NCBI GenBank assembly: GCA_016293845.1
Contig: JAEDDH010000017.1
Span: 1-64,000 of the forward strand
Source: Bacteroidales bacterium
GTDB lineage: Bacteria; Bacteroidota; Bacteroidia; Bacteroidales; UBA3824
Length of the DNA stretch: 64,000 nucleotides
Direction of reading: 5' to 3'
Position numbers and translations under genes: made by a program
Shown: positions 1 to 10,100 of the stretch, one piece after another
Layout of the letters: the number at the start of each line of letters is the position of its first letter
How positions within the stretch are numbered: position 1 is the stretch's first letter
Notes under the pieces: model-generated
What the model was told of the DNA's origin: nothing
Databases searched by the model: none
Seen by the model: the letters and a program-made list of their open reading frames with translations, nothing else

Positions 1-143
1 TGGGTGTCCCGCAGCTTTGCAATGTATAAAAAAGTAACTAAATGGGTGTCCCGCAACTTTGCAAAACATATATTAAGTAACTTAATGGGTATCGTGCAAA
101 TGTGCGCAACGTCAAAAAGTAACTTAATGGGCACATTTCAAAA
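1..143. repeat. Imperfect tandem repeat, 42-43 bp unit, cut by left edge
   Basis: Three consecutive units start at 1, 43 and 86, and a fourth partial unit starts at 128. Each begins TGGGT(G/A)TC and ends with AAGTAACTTAA or a close variant (the first ends AAGTAACTAAA). Units 1 and 2 share TGGGTGTCCCGCA-CTTTGCAA; units 3 and 4 are more diverged. The array probably continues upstream of the window. It lies just past the 3' end of the minus-strand amidohydrolase. An open frame over it (4-327, plus) has no coding character apart from the repeat. Function is unknown. Confidence 0.7.
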
Positions 144-1313
144 TTACACCAACCTTTTTGATGTTGAAATGGGCGTAATGCGCATTGTATCAAAGTCTAT
201 ATTGTTAATAAGCACCAATCCTGCACGTTTACACGGAGCTATTACACCACATCCATCCAAGCCCAACGCCTTTGCGCCATTGATAGTTGCAAATTTTATA
301 ATATCCTCCAAACTGATTTCTGGGTAATAACTCTGCAAGGCATACATCTCGTCCACCATCGAAAGGCGGTCGTTTGACGATAGAGAATCGGTTCCAAGAC
401 ACACTGTAAGGCACTTCTCTATCATCATTGGCACGTTGCCAATCTTGTGTTCTAACATCAGGTTAGATTTTGGGCAGATTACAAAAAACGGATTCTTAAA
501 CCTCCGCTTGGCATAATCCATATCCTCAGCGGTAGAGTAAATATTATGAACAAGCAAAACCCTCTCGTAACTAATATGCTCACCCACCGACATTAACGAC
601 GACTTACCTGTAACAGGAATTGAAGATAAATCCATCGGAAACCTATCCACAATCTCGCCCGAATGGTTAATATATAAAGTGTTTTCGGCTTGGGTCTCCT
701 GATTATGGATAGAGAACACACGGCGGTTATCGTTATTCAATTCATTTATAACGCCAAACAGTTCGGGACACACCGAATATGGCGCGTGAGCCACGGCAGA
801 GATACTTTTGGGAGTGATTCCGCACTGCACATATTTATTATAAACATTGTTAAACTGCTCCATATCAGCCTTGCAGCGTTGGGGCGTAGTGCCAAGCAAC
901 TCTACAAAATTGGTGTAATGGATTTTGCTCTTTTGCTTAACGTTGGCAGTATTGGCAGTATTACAGATGTCGCCCACAGCCACCACACCTTGACGGTACA
1001 TTTCTTGGTCGGCATCCACAGCGGCAGATTCTTGATAAGGCACAGCACCAAGACGGCTCATCTTGCACACAAAATCCACAAGGCTATCCGCATCAGTTAC
1101 CCGCCCACTAAGATGCGACAACTCCAAATGGCAATGCGCATTAACCAACCCGGGCACAATAATGCCATTATAAAAAATAGTGTTAGGCGTTTCGGCATCA
1201 AGAGTACCAACGCTCATGATTGTGCCATCCTCATCGTTGATAGTAACCGCACCATTCTTTATCGGTGCGCCGGTATTGGTAAAAATATAGTGGGCGGCAA
1301 GAGTTTGGGGCAT
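144..1313 (-). CDS. Amidohydrolase family protein (TRZ/ATZ-type metal-dependent hydrolase)
   Basis: A 389-residue metal-dependent hydrolase of the cytosine deaminase/chlorohydrolase branch of the amidohydrolase superfamily. Visible signatures are the first-strand metal motif NAHCHLELSH (HxH) around residue 60, a later AHAPYSVCPELF segment, FSIHNQETQAE, and GTDSLSSNDRLSMVDEM, which holds the catalytic Asp. The N-terminal beta-sandwich and the IVPGLVNAHCH start of the barrel are both present, so it looks complete. The family deaminates purine- or triazine-like rings. In Bacteroidota, members include aminodeoxyfutalosine deaminase of the alternative menaquinone route, but nothing here fixes the substrate. 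It starts 7 bp after the stop of the upstream ATPase/nuclease gene on the same strand, so the two may be cotranscribed. Confidence 0.85.
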   Translation of the reverse strand: MPQTLAAHYIFTNTGAPIKNGAVTINDEDGTIMSVGTLDAETPNTIFYNGIIVPGLVNAHCHLELSHLSGRVTDADSLVDFVCKMSRLGAVPYQESAAVDADQEMYRQGVVAVGDICNTANTANVKQKSKIHYTNFVELLGTTPQRCKADMEQFNNVYNKYVQCGITPKSISAVAHAPYSVCPELFGVINELNNDNRRVFSIHNQETQAENTLYINHSGEIVDRFPMDLSSIPVTGKSSLMSVGEHISYERVLLVHNIYSTAEDMDYAKRRFKNPFFVICPKSNLMLEHKIGNVPMMIEKCLTVCLGTDSLSSNDRLSMVDEMYALQSYYPEISLEDIIKFATINGAKALGLDGCGVIAPCKRAGLVLINNIDFDTMRITPISTSKRLV

Positions 1314-1320
1314 AATTGAA

Positions 1321-2901
1321 TTAGTACATAATCCGTTCTATCACACATTCGTGGTCGTGGGTGTCGGGGTGGTATTTGATGCCTACCAACACCATATTGC
1401 CGCTGTAATTGCGAAGAACCTGTTTGTAGTTTTTCTTTTTGATTTGATCGATTGCACCCTGGGCCGTCGAAGTGCTGCTTTTGAGTTCGATGATTAAGGC
1501 GGGGTCTTTGGGATTGACGGGAATAAACGCCAAATCTGCATAGCCGTCGCCACTTGGAAGTTCCTTGATGACAGTATAATAGTCGTTGGCGCGGAAAAAT
1601 GCCAAACCTATCGCCGATTGAAACGTGGCTTCGTTGTTGTAAGTCAGCGGGTTGGTCTGACGGCTATGAGCCTCCTTCAACACGGCTGCTACATATTCTG
1701 CGTTGCCCTTGATAGTTTCTTCGAGGAGTTTCTCGCTGTCGTGAATCATTTTCAGTGTTTGAGCATAGTTTTTGTTGCCCTCAATAGCCAAAACCCACTG
1801 TTCACGTACCTCAAAATTTGGAATGTAACACTCTTTGGTGTCCTTGTCGTATGTAAGGTAGCCCAAATGAATGAGATATGTAAAAACGTCGTCCTTGTTT
1901 TTAAAGCATTTTTTGGAATTGAGGAAACTCAAAACATTCACCTTAACTCTGCCGCCGCCGAGCATAGTCTTAACGTCTTTGCGGATTCCGTCAAAATCAT
2001 ATTCAATGTAATCCTTGATGTTTTCGTAACTGCCAGTGTTTGACCAATGGTTAGCAAATTCATTATCCATCATAGCCTCCACCACAGCCTTTGGGTTGCA
2101 GACACTTACATCTTTGTTGAGCCGATAGCCATCGTACCAACGTAGACATTCGTTGTAATCCATCGAATACTTTTGGCACAACTCTTTGACATCGTCTTTG
2201 GTAAAGCCCGTAAATTCGGCAAACATTTTAGGATTGACAATCGTAATCTCTATAAACTCATTGAGTTTGCTCTCCACCTTGTCGCGCACAATAGGCAGAA
2301 TACCTGTGAGATATGCCATAGCGATTGCGGGTTTGAGCGTGCTGTTTTTAAAAAGTCCGTTCAAAAATTCCAAATACGGCAAGAAAACCTCGTCGCTCTC
2401 TTCCTCGCGGATAAGGACATCGTATTCGTCCATAATGATTACAAACTGTTCGCCGGTTTTGGAAAATACGGCTTGCATTGCTTTGGGAATAGTTGCGCCC
2501 CTTGGTATCTTTACGTCAGAAAAATATTCACGCATTTCGGTTACAACCTCTGAGGTGATTTCTTTCACCAAGTTGGTCTTTTTCCTAACATTGCGGTACA
2601 TTCCGTTGATATCCAACTTGATAATATTGTATTTGCCGTAATGTTGAGAGAAACTCTCGTCTTGATAGATTTTGAGTTTTTCAAACAGTGGCAGCGAATC
2701 CGTATTTTTGCCGTAATACGAACTAATCAGATGGCTCGCCATACTCTTGCCGAACCGTCTCGGACGAGATACGCAGAGAAACCTATTTTCAGTATTGATA
2801 AATTTATTCAATTCTCTTACAATCAGAGATTTGTCCACATAAATCTCTGATCGCATTGCGCTTGCTAAGAGTGCGCTATTTGGATTGATGTAAAGTCCCA
2901 T
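1321..2901 (-). CDS. AAA-ATPase-like protein with C-terminal PD-(D/E)XK nuclease domain
   Basis: A 526-residue protein of the AAA-ATPase_like/PDDEXK_9 type that is greatly expanded in Bacteroidales. The start is placed at 2901 (MGLYINPNS), because the upstream extension to 3021 has no family similarity and covers AT-rich leader. An early Walker A-like motif reads SRPRRFGKS (about residues 45-53), followed by a Walker B-like FVIIMDEYDVLI. The C-terminus has the nuclease signature GDGYADLAFIP...ALIIELKSS (D, then E-x-K). The family's biological role is not established; mobile-element or defence roles have been suggested from its patchy distribution. The gene lies back to back with the type I restriction operon across a 326-bp gap. 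Confidence 0.8.
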   Translation of the reverse strand: MGLYINPNSALLASAMRSEIYVDKSLIVRELNKFINTENRFLCVSRPRRFGKSMASHLISSYYGKNTDSLPLFEKLKIYQDESFSQHYGKYNIIKLDINGMYRNVRKKTNLVKEITSEVVTEMREYFSDVKIPRGATIPKAMQAVFSKTGEQFVIIMDEYDVLIREEESDEVFLPYLEFLNGLFKNSTLKPAIAMAYLTGILPIVRDKVESKLNEFIEITIVNPKMFAEFTGFTKDDVKELCQKYSMDYNECLRWYDGYRLNKDVSVCNPKAVVEAMMDNEFANHWSNTGSYENIKDYIEYDFDGIRKDVKTMLGGGRVKVNVLSFLNSKKCFKNKDDVFTYLIHLGYLTYDKDTKECYIPNFEVREQWVLAIEGNKNYAQTLKMIHDSEKLLEETIKGNAEYVAAVLKEAHSRQTNPLTYNNEATFQSAIGLAFFRANDYYTVIKELPSGDGYADLAFIPVNPKDPALIIELKSSTSTAQGAIDQIKKKNYKQVLRNYSGNMVLVGIKYHPDTHDHECVIERIMY

Positions 2902-3153
2902 AACCACAGAATGTTTATTGTTGCAATGGCAAAGATAAAACAATCCTTGCCAACGACAAAATCTTTTGTTAACTTTCTGTATATACACAATCACCACAAC
3001 CGCACCTTGCGCAAACATCAAGGCGATTTCCGCAAGTTTTATCTAACATTCAGCAACTTACAAATTTAGCAGACAATGTCTGTTGAATCCGTGCACTATT
3101 TTGTTTGAGGTAATGATAAAAGTTTTCTTTTACGAGGGTATAGTAAAAGTTTT

Positions 3154-3197
3154 TTTGTTAATTTAGTAGTCCAAATTTATGTTTTTTACTATTTTTG
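3154..3197 (+). promoter_or_regulatory. Weak promoter candidate upstream of hsdM in the 2902-3227 gap
   Basis: The 326-bp gap between the divergent ATPase/nuclease gene and hsdM is AT-rich and holds no credible ORF. A Bacteroidota -7-like box TATTTTTG sits at 3190-3197, about 30 bp before the hsdM ATG. The only upstream TTTG (3154-3157) is 32 bp away, longer than the usual 19-21, so this is a weak call. A-rich sequence (nine A) directly precedes the ATG, as is common for start regions without Shine-Dalgarno sites in this phylum. Confidence 0.3.
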
Positions 3198-3227
3198 CAA
3201 CATAGTAAATAGGACAAGCAAAAAAAA

Positions 3228-5939
3228 ATGAAACGTCATAAAATAAAACTCAGCGACCTCGAATCGCTTCTTATGAAAGTGGCGGACGAACTGCGCGGCA
3301 AAATGGATGCTGCCGAATATAAGGAATACATTTTCGGTATGCTATTTATAAAACGTATGTCCGACGTATTCGACGAGAAGAGAGAGCAACTGAGAATTAC
3401 TTACAAACACTTATTGGATAATCCTGATGGCATCAAGTTGCTAAACGATATTCTTGAAGATCCGCAAACTTACGGCTCTACTTTCTTTGTGCCTAAACGG
3501 GCCAGGTGGAACGAAACTTTCATCGACGGAAACGGTATCGAACAGCCCGCCATCAAAGACTTGCAAAACAATATCGGGCAAATGCTCAACAAGGCTCTCA
3601 ACGCGCTTGAAGACAAAAACCCCGGAACCCTTACTGGCATTTTCAAAGACCGTATCAATTTCAACAAAGAGGTAAAAGGCAAACAGATTGTTAAAAACGA
3701 GAATCTCAAAAACATCATCAATATTTTCAACGCTTTTCCGCCTCTTATCAACGACAACTTTGAATTTACCGACCTCCTCGGCGCGGCTTACGAATACTTG
3801 CTAAAATATTTCGCCGACCAAAGCGGCAAAAAAGGCGGTCAATATTACACCCCAAACCAAGTGGTGAGGCTTCTCGTGCAGTTGCTCGACCCGCAGGAAG
3901 GGATGACTATCTACGACCCCACTGCCGGTTCGGGCGGTATGCTAATACAAAGTCAGCAATATGTGGCTGAGCGTGGCGGCGATGTCAATAACATCGCCCT
4001 GTACGGTCAGGAACTCGACCCCTCTGTGGTGGCTATCTGCAAAATGAACATCATTCTCCACAATATTTCAAAATACAACATTGAGTTTGGCGACACAATC
4101 ACCGAACCTCTCAACCTCGAAAACGGTCAGATTATGCGGTTCGACAGGGTGATTGCAAACCCGCCTTTCTCTCAAAACTACACTGCCGACAAAATGTTAT
4201 ACGCCGACCGTTTTAAATACGGTATGGCGCCAACAACGGGCAAAAAAGCCGACTTTATGTTTGTGCAGCATATGATTGCAAGTTGCAAACCCGACGGCAA
4301 GGTGGCTGTGGTGATGCCTCACGGTGTGCTGTTTCGTGGTGGCAAAGAAAAAGAAATACGCACCGCCATCATCAACGACGACATCTTAGAGGCTATCATC
4401 TCCCTGCCCGAAAAACTATTTTACGGTACGGGCATCGCCGCTTCTATCCTTGTGTTCAATAAGAAAAAGGACGCCGATTTCAAAAACAAGATTCTCATTA
4501 TCAACGCCGACCGCGATTATGCCGAAGGCAAAAACCAAAACTACCTCCGTCCAGAAGATATTGAGAAAATCACTCACGTTTTCCACAACAAAATCGAGGA
4601 ACAAAACTATTCGCGCATTGTGGACATCAGCGAAATCATCGCCAACGACTACACTCTCAAAATCCGCACCTACGTGGACAATACACCGCCCGCCGAACCG
4701 CAAGACGTAAGGGCGCATATTATGGGCGGCATTCCTCAAAACGAAATCAACTTCATCGACCAAACGCAAGGAAAAAAATTCTCATTTGATAGCAAAGCAA
4801 TCTTTGCGCCTCAGAAAGACGGATACGCCCAATTCACAAACCCCGACAAGGCGGCTATCAAAACCACCATCGACACAGACTCCGCTGTAATAAACGCGCA
4901 ATCTGCCATCAACAACCAACTTTCAAAATGGTGGGCGCAGGCGCAAAACGATTTTTCGGAACTCGCACCAAAAGACGGACAAAAAAAACAGTCGTATGTG
5001 GACGTAAGGCAGAGGTTGCTCGATTCGATGAACGCAGCCCTTGTGCCGCTCGTCTTGCTCGACAAATATCAGATTCCCGGTGTGTTTGTCAATTGGTGGG
5101 ACAACATCAAATACGACCTCAAAACCATTATGCAATTTGGTTGGGAGCCGTCGCTAATCACCGACGACGACCTTGCCGCACGATATTTTGCCGACGACAA
5201 AAACAAGATAGACCAACTCAACGAAAGCATTGCACAAGACGAGGCTGCACTCGCCGCCGCAGTAGAAGATGCATATTCGCTTTGCGAAGATGACGGCGAC
5301 GACAGCGACGAAGAAGCCGACGACGACTCAACAGACAACAAAAAATCCGCTAAAAACGCAAAAGCAAAACTCAACGAGCAAATTTTGTCAATCAACAACG
5401 ATGATGAAAAAAAGCCTTTCGTTGAGTGCAAATCGCTGATAGAAAACCTCGAAAAACGTATCAAGCAACAAAAAGCGGACATCAAGCCCCTGAAAGAACT
5501 CCTTGAACTAAAACTCGAACTCAAACGATACGGCACAGAAGACAAAAGCAAAGAACTCAGCGACAAAATCGCTGACCTTGCCAAACAAGCCGACGCACTG
5601 AGGCAGCGCACCGACCGAAAGTCGAAAACTGAACTCGGGAAAAAACAAAAGGCTATTGAAGAACTCAACAAAACATTGCAGAGCCTCGACGGGTTGCTCA
5701 AAGAAATGGGCGGAGTTATCACAGAGCAAGAATCTAAGACGCTGATACTCAAAAAGCATTTTGACCTCATTGCATCTCAACTAAACCGCTACATCGACAA
5801 CGAGCGTCGTGCACTAATTCTCCAATACGAAAACCTGCACAACAAATACGCTGTGTCGGCGCAGCAGATTGAGGCTGAACGAAACAAGTCGCTCAACACC
5901 CTCAGCGATTACCTTACCAAACTCGGTTATAAAAATTAA
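3228..5939 (+). CDS. hsdM: Type I restriction-modification system DNA methyltransferase subunit HsdM
   Basis: This is the N6-adenine methyltransferase subunit of a type I restriction-modification complex (M2S, or R2M2S when cutting). An N-terminal HsdM helical domain (about 1-170) is followed by the Rossmann methyltransferase domain, with SAM motif DPTAGSGG at 230-237 and catalytic NPPF at 311-314. At 903 residues it is much longer than the usual 500-800. The extra length is a C-terminal tail with a strongly acidic stretch (DDGDDSDEEADDDS, about 690) and long charged, probably coiled-coil helices to the end, likely used for assembly with HsdS. It is the first gene of the operon, 12 bp before hsdS. 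Confidence 0.95.
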   Translation: MKRHKIKLSDLESLLMKVADELRGKMDAAEYKEYIFGMLFIKRMSDVFDEKREQLRITYKHLLDNPDGIKLLNDILEDPQTYGSTFFVPKRARWNETFIDGNGIEQPAIKDLQNNIGQMLNKALNALEDKNPGTLTGIFKDRINFNKEVKGKQIVKNENLKNIINIFNAFPPLINDNFEFTDLLGAAYEYLLKYFADQSGKKGGQYYTPNQVVRLLVQLLDPQEGMTIYDPTAGSGGMLIQSQQYVAERGGDVNNIALYGQELDPSVVAICKMNIILHNISKYNIEFGDTITEPLNLENGQIMRFDRVIANPPFSQNYTADKMLYADRFKYGMAPTTGKKADFMFVQHMIASCKPDGKVAVVMPHGVLFRGGKEKEIRTAIINDDILEAIISLPEKLFYGTGIAASILVFNKKKDADFKNKILIINADRDYAEGKNQNYLRPEDIEKITHVFHNKIEEQNYSRIVDISEIIANDYTLKIRTYVDNTPPAEPQDVRAHIMGGIPQNEINFIDQTQGKKFSFDSKAIFAPQKDGYAQFTNPDKAAIKTTIDTDSAVINAQSAINNQLSKWWAQAQNDFSELAPKDGQKKQSYVDVRQRLLDSMNAALVPLVLLDKYQIPGVFVNWWDNIKYDLKTIMQFGWEPSLITDDDLAARYFADDKNKIDQLNESIAQDEAALAAAVEDAYSLCEDDGDDSDEEADDDSTDNKKSAKNAKAKLNEQILSINNDDEKKPFVECKSLIENLEKRIKQQKADIKPLKELLELKLELKRYGTEDKSKELSDKIADLAKQADALRQRTDRKSKTELGKKQKAIEELNKTLQSLDGLLKEMGGVITEQESKTLILKKHFDLIASQLNRYIDNERRALILQYENLHNKYAVSAQQIEAERNKSLNTLSDYLTKLGYKN

Positions 5940-5951
5940 TGTTTTAAGGCT

Positions 5952-7091
5952 ATGGAAAAGGAACGTTTTATCCCCGATGGATGGAGAGAGGTGCAATTGG
6001 ATAGTATTTTAATATACGAACAGCCATATTTGTATATTGTTAAAAATGAAGATTATACTAATATTGGAACACCTGTGTTAACGGCAGGAAAATCTTTTAT
6101 TTTAGGATATACGCGAGAAAGTACTAATATTTACAATCAAACACCTGTTATCATTTTTGATGATTTTACCACAGATAGCAAGTACGTCGATTTCCCTTTT
6201 AAGGTGAAATCCTCTGCAATGAAGTTTTTGAAATGCAAAGATAATTCTAAAAATAATCTTTTGTTAATTTTTGCTCATATTCAAACTCTTAAAAATAAAG
6301 AAGTTGGAGAACATAAACGACAATGGATTTCTGAATTTGGCAAGAAGAAAGTTCTCCTCCCCACCTCCCTATCCGAGCAGCAGCAGATAGCCTCCATACT
6401 ATCTGCCGCCGACAGTGCCATTGAGCAAACGGAAACTTTGATTGAAAAATACAAAAATATCAAAAAAGGGTTGATGCAGGATTTGCTGAATCCAAAAGAA
6501 GGGTGGAAAATGATGGAATTGGAAAGTGTGGCGAATATTGTAACCGGGTCAACACCAAGTACACAAGATTCATCTAATTATGGTCACGATTATCTTTTTG
6601 TTGGACCGGGAGATTTAGGTAATGATATTTTTATCAATAAAACAGAAAAAAATCTTTCCGCGAAAGGTTTTTCTTTATGTCGAAAAATACCAAAAAACTC
6701 TATTCTGTACACTTGCATTGGATCAACTATTGGTAAATGCGGTATTTCAGATTGTGAATTAGCAACTAATCAACAAATTAACTCTGTTATTCCTCATAAA
6801 GGAATTGATTATATGTATTTATTTTACATATTATTAAGTAAGACCGAAAAAATTAAGGAAATGGCAGGTACACAAGCCGTTCCGTTGGTTAATAAGAGTT
6901 TGTTTTCTCAAATTCTTGTTCCAATACCTGATATTTCTGAGCAGCAACGCATTGCAGAAATATTATCATTAGTCGATGAGCAAATCCGCAGATTGGAATC
7001 ATCGCTCAAAAAGCAGCGTGAGCAAAAATTGGGATTGATGGACGACCTTTTGACAGGCAGAGTGAGAGTAACCAAATTGTTGAACAATTAA
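5952..7091 (+). CDS. hsdS: Type I restriction-modification system specificity subunit HsdS
   Basis: The 379-residue specificity subunit recognises the bipartite target and bridges the methylase and nuclease subunits. Two target-recognition domains (about 1-135 and 175-320) alternate with conserved helical spacers: LSEQQQIASILSAADSAIEQ near 140 and SEQQRIAEILSLVDEQIRRL near 325. That is the normal TRD1-CR1-TRD2-CR2 layout, so the protein is full length. DNA under both TRDs is clearly more AT-rich than under the spacers and than hsdM/hsdR, which suggests TRD exchange. No invertase, second hsdS or inverted-repeat shuffling cassette is visible nearby. Confidence 0.93.
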   Translation: MEKERFIPDGWREVQLDSILIYEQPYLYIVKNEDYTNIGTPVLTAGKSFILGYTRESTNIYNQTPVIIFDDFTTDSKYVDFPFKVKSSAMKFLKCKDNSKNNLLLIFAHIQTLKNKEVGEHKRQWISEFGKKKVLLPTSLSEQQQIASILSAADSAIEQTETLIEKYKNIKKGLMQDLLNPKEGWKMMELESVANIVTGSTPSTQDSSNYGHDYLFVGPGDLGNDIFINKTEKNLSAKGFSLCRKIPKNSILYTCIGSTIGKCGISDCELATNQQINSVIPHKGIDYMYLFYILLSKTEKIKEMAGTQAVPLVNKSLFSQILVPIPDISEQQRIAEILSLVDEQIRRLESSLKKQREQKLGLMDDLLTGRVRVTKLLNN

Positions 7092-7105
7092 AACTCGTAA
7101 AAAAT

Positions 7106-10100
7106 ATGATACGTAGCAACGACAAACAAGACACTCGGGGCAAAAGCCTCAAAATTGACGAGTACAACAGCGTGGAGCATCCGCTAATGCTCCAACTCCA
7201 CGGGCTCGGGTGGGACACTTTGGAACTGAAAATGCAGCAGACACCCCAAGAGAGCGGACGAAACTCGTTTTTAGAAGTCATCATTGAGCCGTTGCTGCGC
7301 ACACACCTCAAAAAAATCAACTATTTTCTCACCGAAGCCCAAATCGACGAACTCATCGCCCGCATAGATTCCCAAGAAGGCAATTCGCTCATAGAAAACA
7401 ACGAGCGTATTCTAAACCTCTTGCTCAACGGCACCACCGTAAGCCGAAACGAAATCACAGGCGAACTTTCGCCTCCAGTTCGTTACATCGATTTCGACAA
7501 TCTCGGCAACAACTCCTTCACAGCAATTTCGCAATACAAACTCGCCATACCCGGCACCGACCATCATATTATCCCCGACATTGTGCTGTTTGTCAATGGT
7601 TTGCCATTGGTGGTGATAGAAGCCAAGTCGCCAAAACTGCCCGACGCGCTCAGTGAGGCTCTCGACCAATTGCTCCGATATTCCGAGCAGCGTGGATATG
7701 CCGAAGAAGGCGTTAGAAAACTCTTTTTCTACAATCAGTTTGTAGTTACCACCTGCCGCAACGACGCCGAATTTGGCACCATAACATCGCACCACCGCAA
7801 ATATTGCTACCGTTGGAGCGACCCTTACCCGCTATCGCTCGACGACCTCGAACACTCTGCCACCACTCCCAACCAACAGCAGAGACTTGTGGCGGGTATG
7901 TTGACACCGCGAAACCTCTTGGACATAATCAGAGTGTTTACAATATTCTCCATCACCGACGACGGACACAAGATAAAGATTGTGGGACGCTATCAGCAGT
8001 TTCGCGCCGTTAAGAAAACCACCGAGAGGCTACTTAACCGCGCCACGCCGCTCGAACGCGGCGGCATCATTTGGCATACCCAAGGTTCGGGAAAGTCGCT
8101 CACAATGCTCTTTCTTGTGCGCGAGATGAGGCTGCACACAGCCCTCGCTTCGTGGAAGATTGTTTTCGTTACCGACCGCACCAAACTCCAAGACCAACTT
8201 TTCGGCACTTCTGCCAACATCGGTATGACCATACAGAAAGCCGAATTTGTGAACCCGCGTCCTCAGCGCGACGGCCACAGTCTCAAAGAACTCCTCTCAA
8301 ACACCAATTCGGATATGGTGCTTGCGATGATTCAAAAATTTCAGGAGCGCGGCGACCTTGCCAACCTCGGCGTGTTCGACACCCTAAACCAAAGCGAAAA
8401 AATCCTGATAATGACCGACGAGGCTCACCGAAGCCAATACTCCATACTTGCCGCCAATCTCGACAAGGCTCTGCCAAACGCCACTCACATCGGCTTTACA
8501 GGCACGCCCACCGAAAAAACCGAACGCCGCTACCGCGACTACATCGACGAATACACAATGCAGCAGTCTATCGACGACGGCTGCACACTCAAAATCGTTT
8601 ATCAAGGCTTTACCAACAATCCCGAAATCGACGACAAAAAATCGATGGACAAGGAGTTTGAAGACGTTTTTTCTGACTACAATTTGGCTGAACGCCTTCA
8701 AATTCTCCATTTTGGCAGCCGCGACGCATACCTCAACGCCGAAGAAACCATCAATGCCAAAGCCAAAAAGATGATCGACCACTACGTGGAGCAGATTTTT
8801 TCTGCCGGATTCAAGGCGCAGGTGGTAGCCAACTGCCGAGAAGCCGCCGTCAAATATAAACAGGCATTAGAAACGGCATTGAAAGCCAAAATAGAACAGT
8901 TGGAAACCGACAACTCGCAGATGGGAATCAACCTCAACCAACTGCGGCAACTCGAAATCGCCGTTGTGATTTCGGGTTCGCACAACGATTCGCCCGCCGT
9001 TAAGCAGTTTACCAACCCTGCCTACCACAAGCGGCAAGTGGAGCGTTTCAAAAAGAAATTTGGCGAAACCGACAGCCGTGGCATCGACGGCAACGTGGGC
9101 ATACTTGTAGTAACAGATATGTTGCTCACTGGATTCGACGCACCAATAGAGCAGGTTTTATACCTCGACCGCGTTATAGTGGCTCACAATCTGTTGCAGA
9201 CCATTGCGCGTGTCAATCGTAGCGGTCCCGAAGATAAGGATTGCGGCTTTATTGTTGATTTTGTGGGTGTGGGCAACCATCTTAAAAAAGCCCTCGCCGC
9301 CTCCGACGAAAAACAAGACCAAGTAGAATCGGGCAAAATCCAAGACATCATAGATTCGTTTGCATCGCCTCAGGAAGAAGAATCCGACCTCAAAGCCGCT
9401 CACAAGGCAATCGTTGATTTCTTTGCCAAATACGGTCTCACCGACTACAACGACATCGACGCATTTTTCGACCTCTTCTACGACGAGGACATCAGGGCTA
9501 CATTCTTGAACCTCTTTCAAGATTTCAACCGCAAGTTTGCCGCCCTCCTGCCGCGCAAAGAGGCGTTGGTGTTTTTGGCAGATTGGAAAACCTTCACCGA
9601 AATATACGTGCTTGTGCAACAGCACTTCCGCGACGACAGGTTTTCGATGAAAGGCATACCGCGCAAGTTGCAGGCGATAGCCGACAAGTATCTAAAATCC
9701 AAGGGCATCAACGAAAAAGTAAAACCGATAGTAATCACCTCGCCCGATTTTAAAAACAAGGTTGTAAATCCACGCAAACGCACCAAAACCAAGGCGGCGG
9801 CAGTGGAACACGCCATCCGCGAATACATCAATGTAGAAATCGACGACCCAACATTGCAGGAGACTTTTTCGCAGATGCTTGCAAAGATTTTTGAAGATTT
9901 CAAAGACAATTGGAACAAAATATTCGAGGAACTTGAAAAACTCCGCGCCAAAATCCGTCAGCAAGAATCGGAACCCACATACGGACTCCGCCGTAAATCG
10001 CAGATGCCATTTTTCCGTATTTTCCGCCGCGAACTTTTAGACAACAAAGAGCAACTCTCCGACGACGAGGTTTCCTTTATGGTATCGCTCACGCAAGAGA

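Noticed and set aside
4..327. Plus-strand 107-residue frame at the left edge
   Set aside because: It runs over the tandem repeat and the 3' end of the amidohydrolase in antisense; its residues show only the repeat pattern.
5069..5770. Minus-strand Ser-rich frame of 233 residues opposite hsdM
   Set aside because: Ser richness is the complement of acidic and Lys codons on the real strand; shadow of hsdM.
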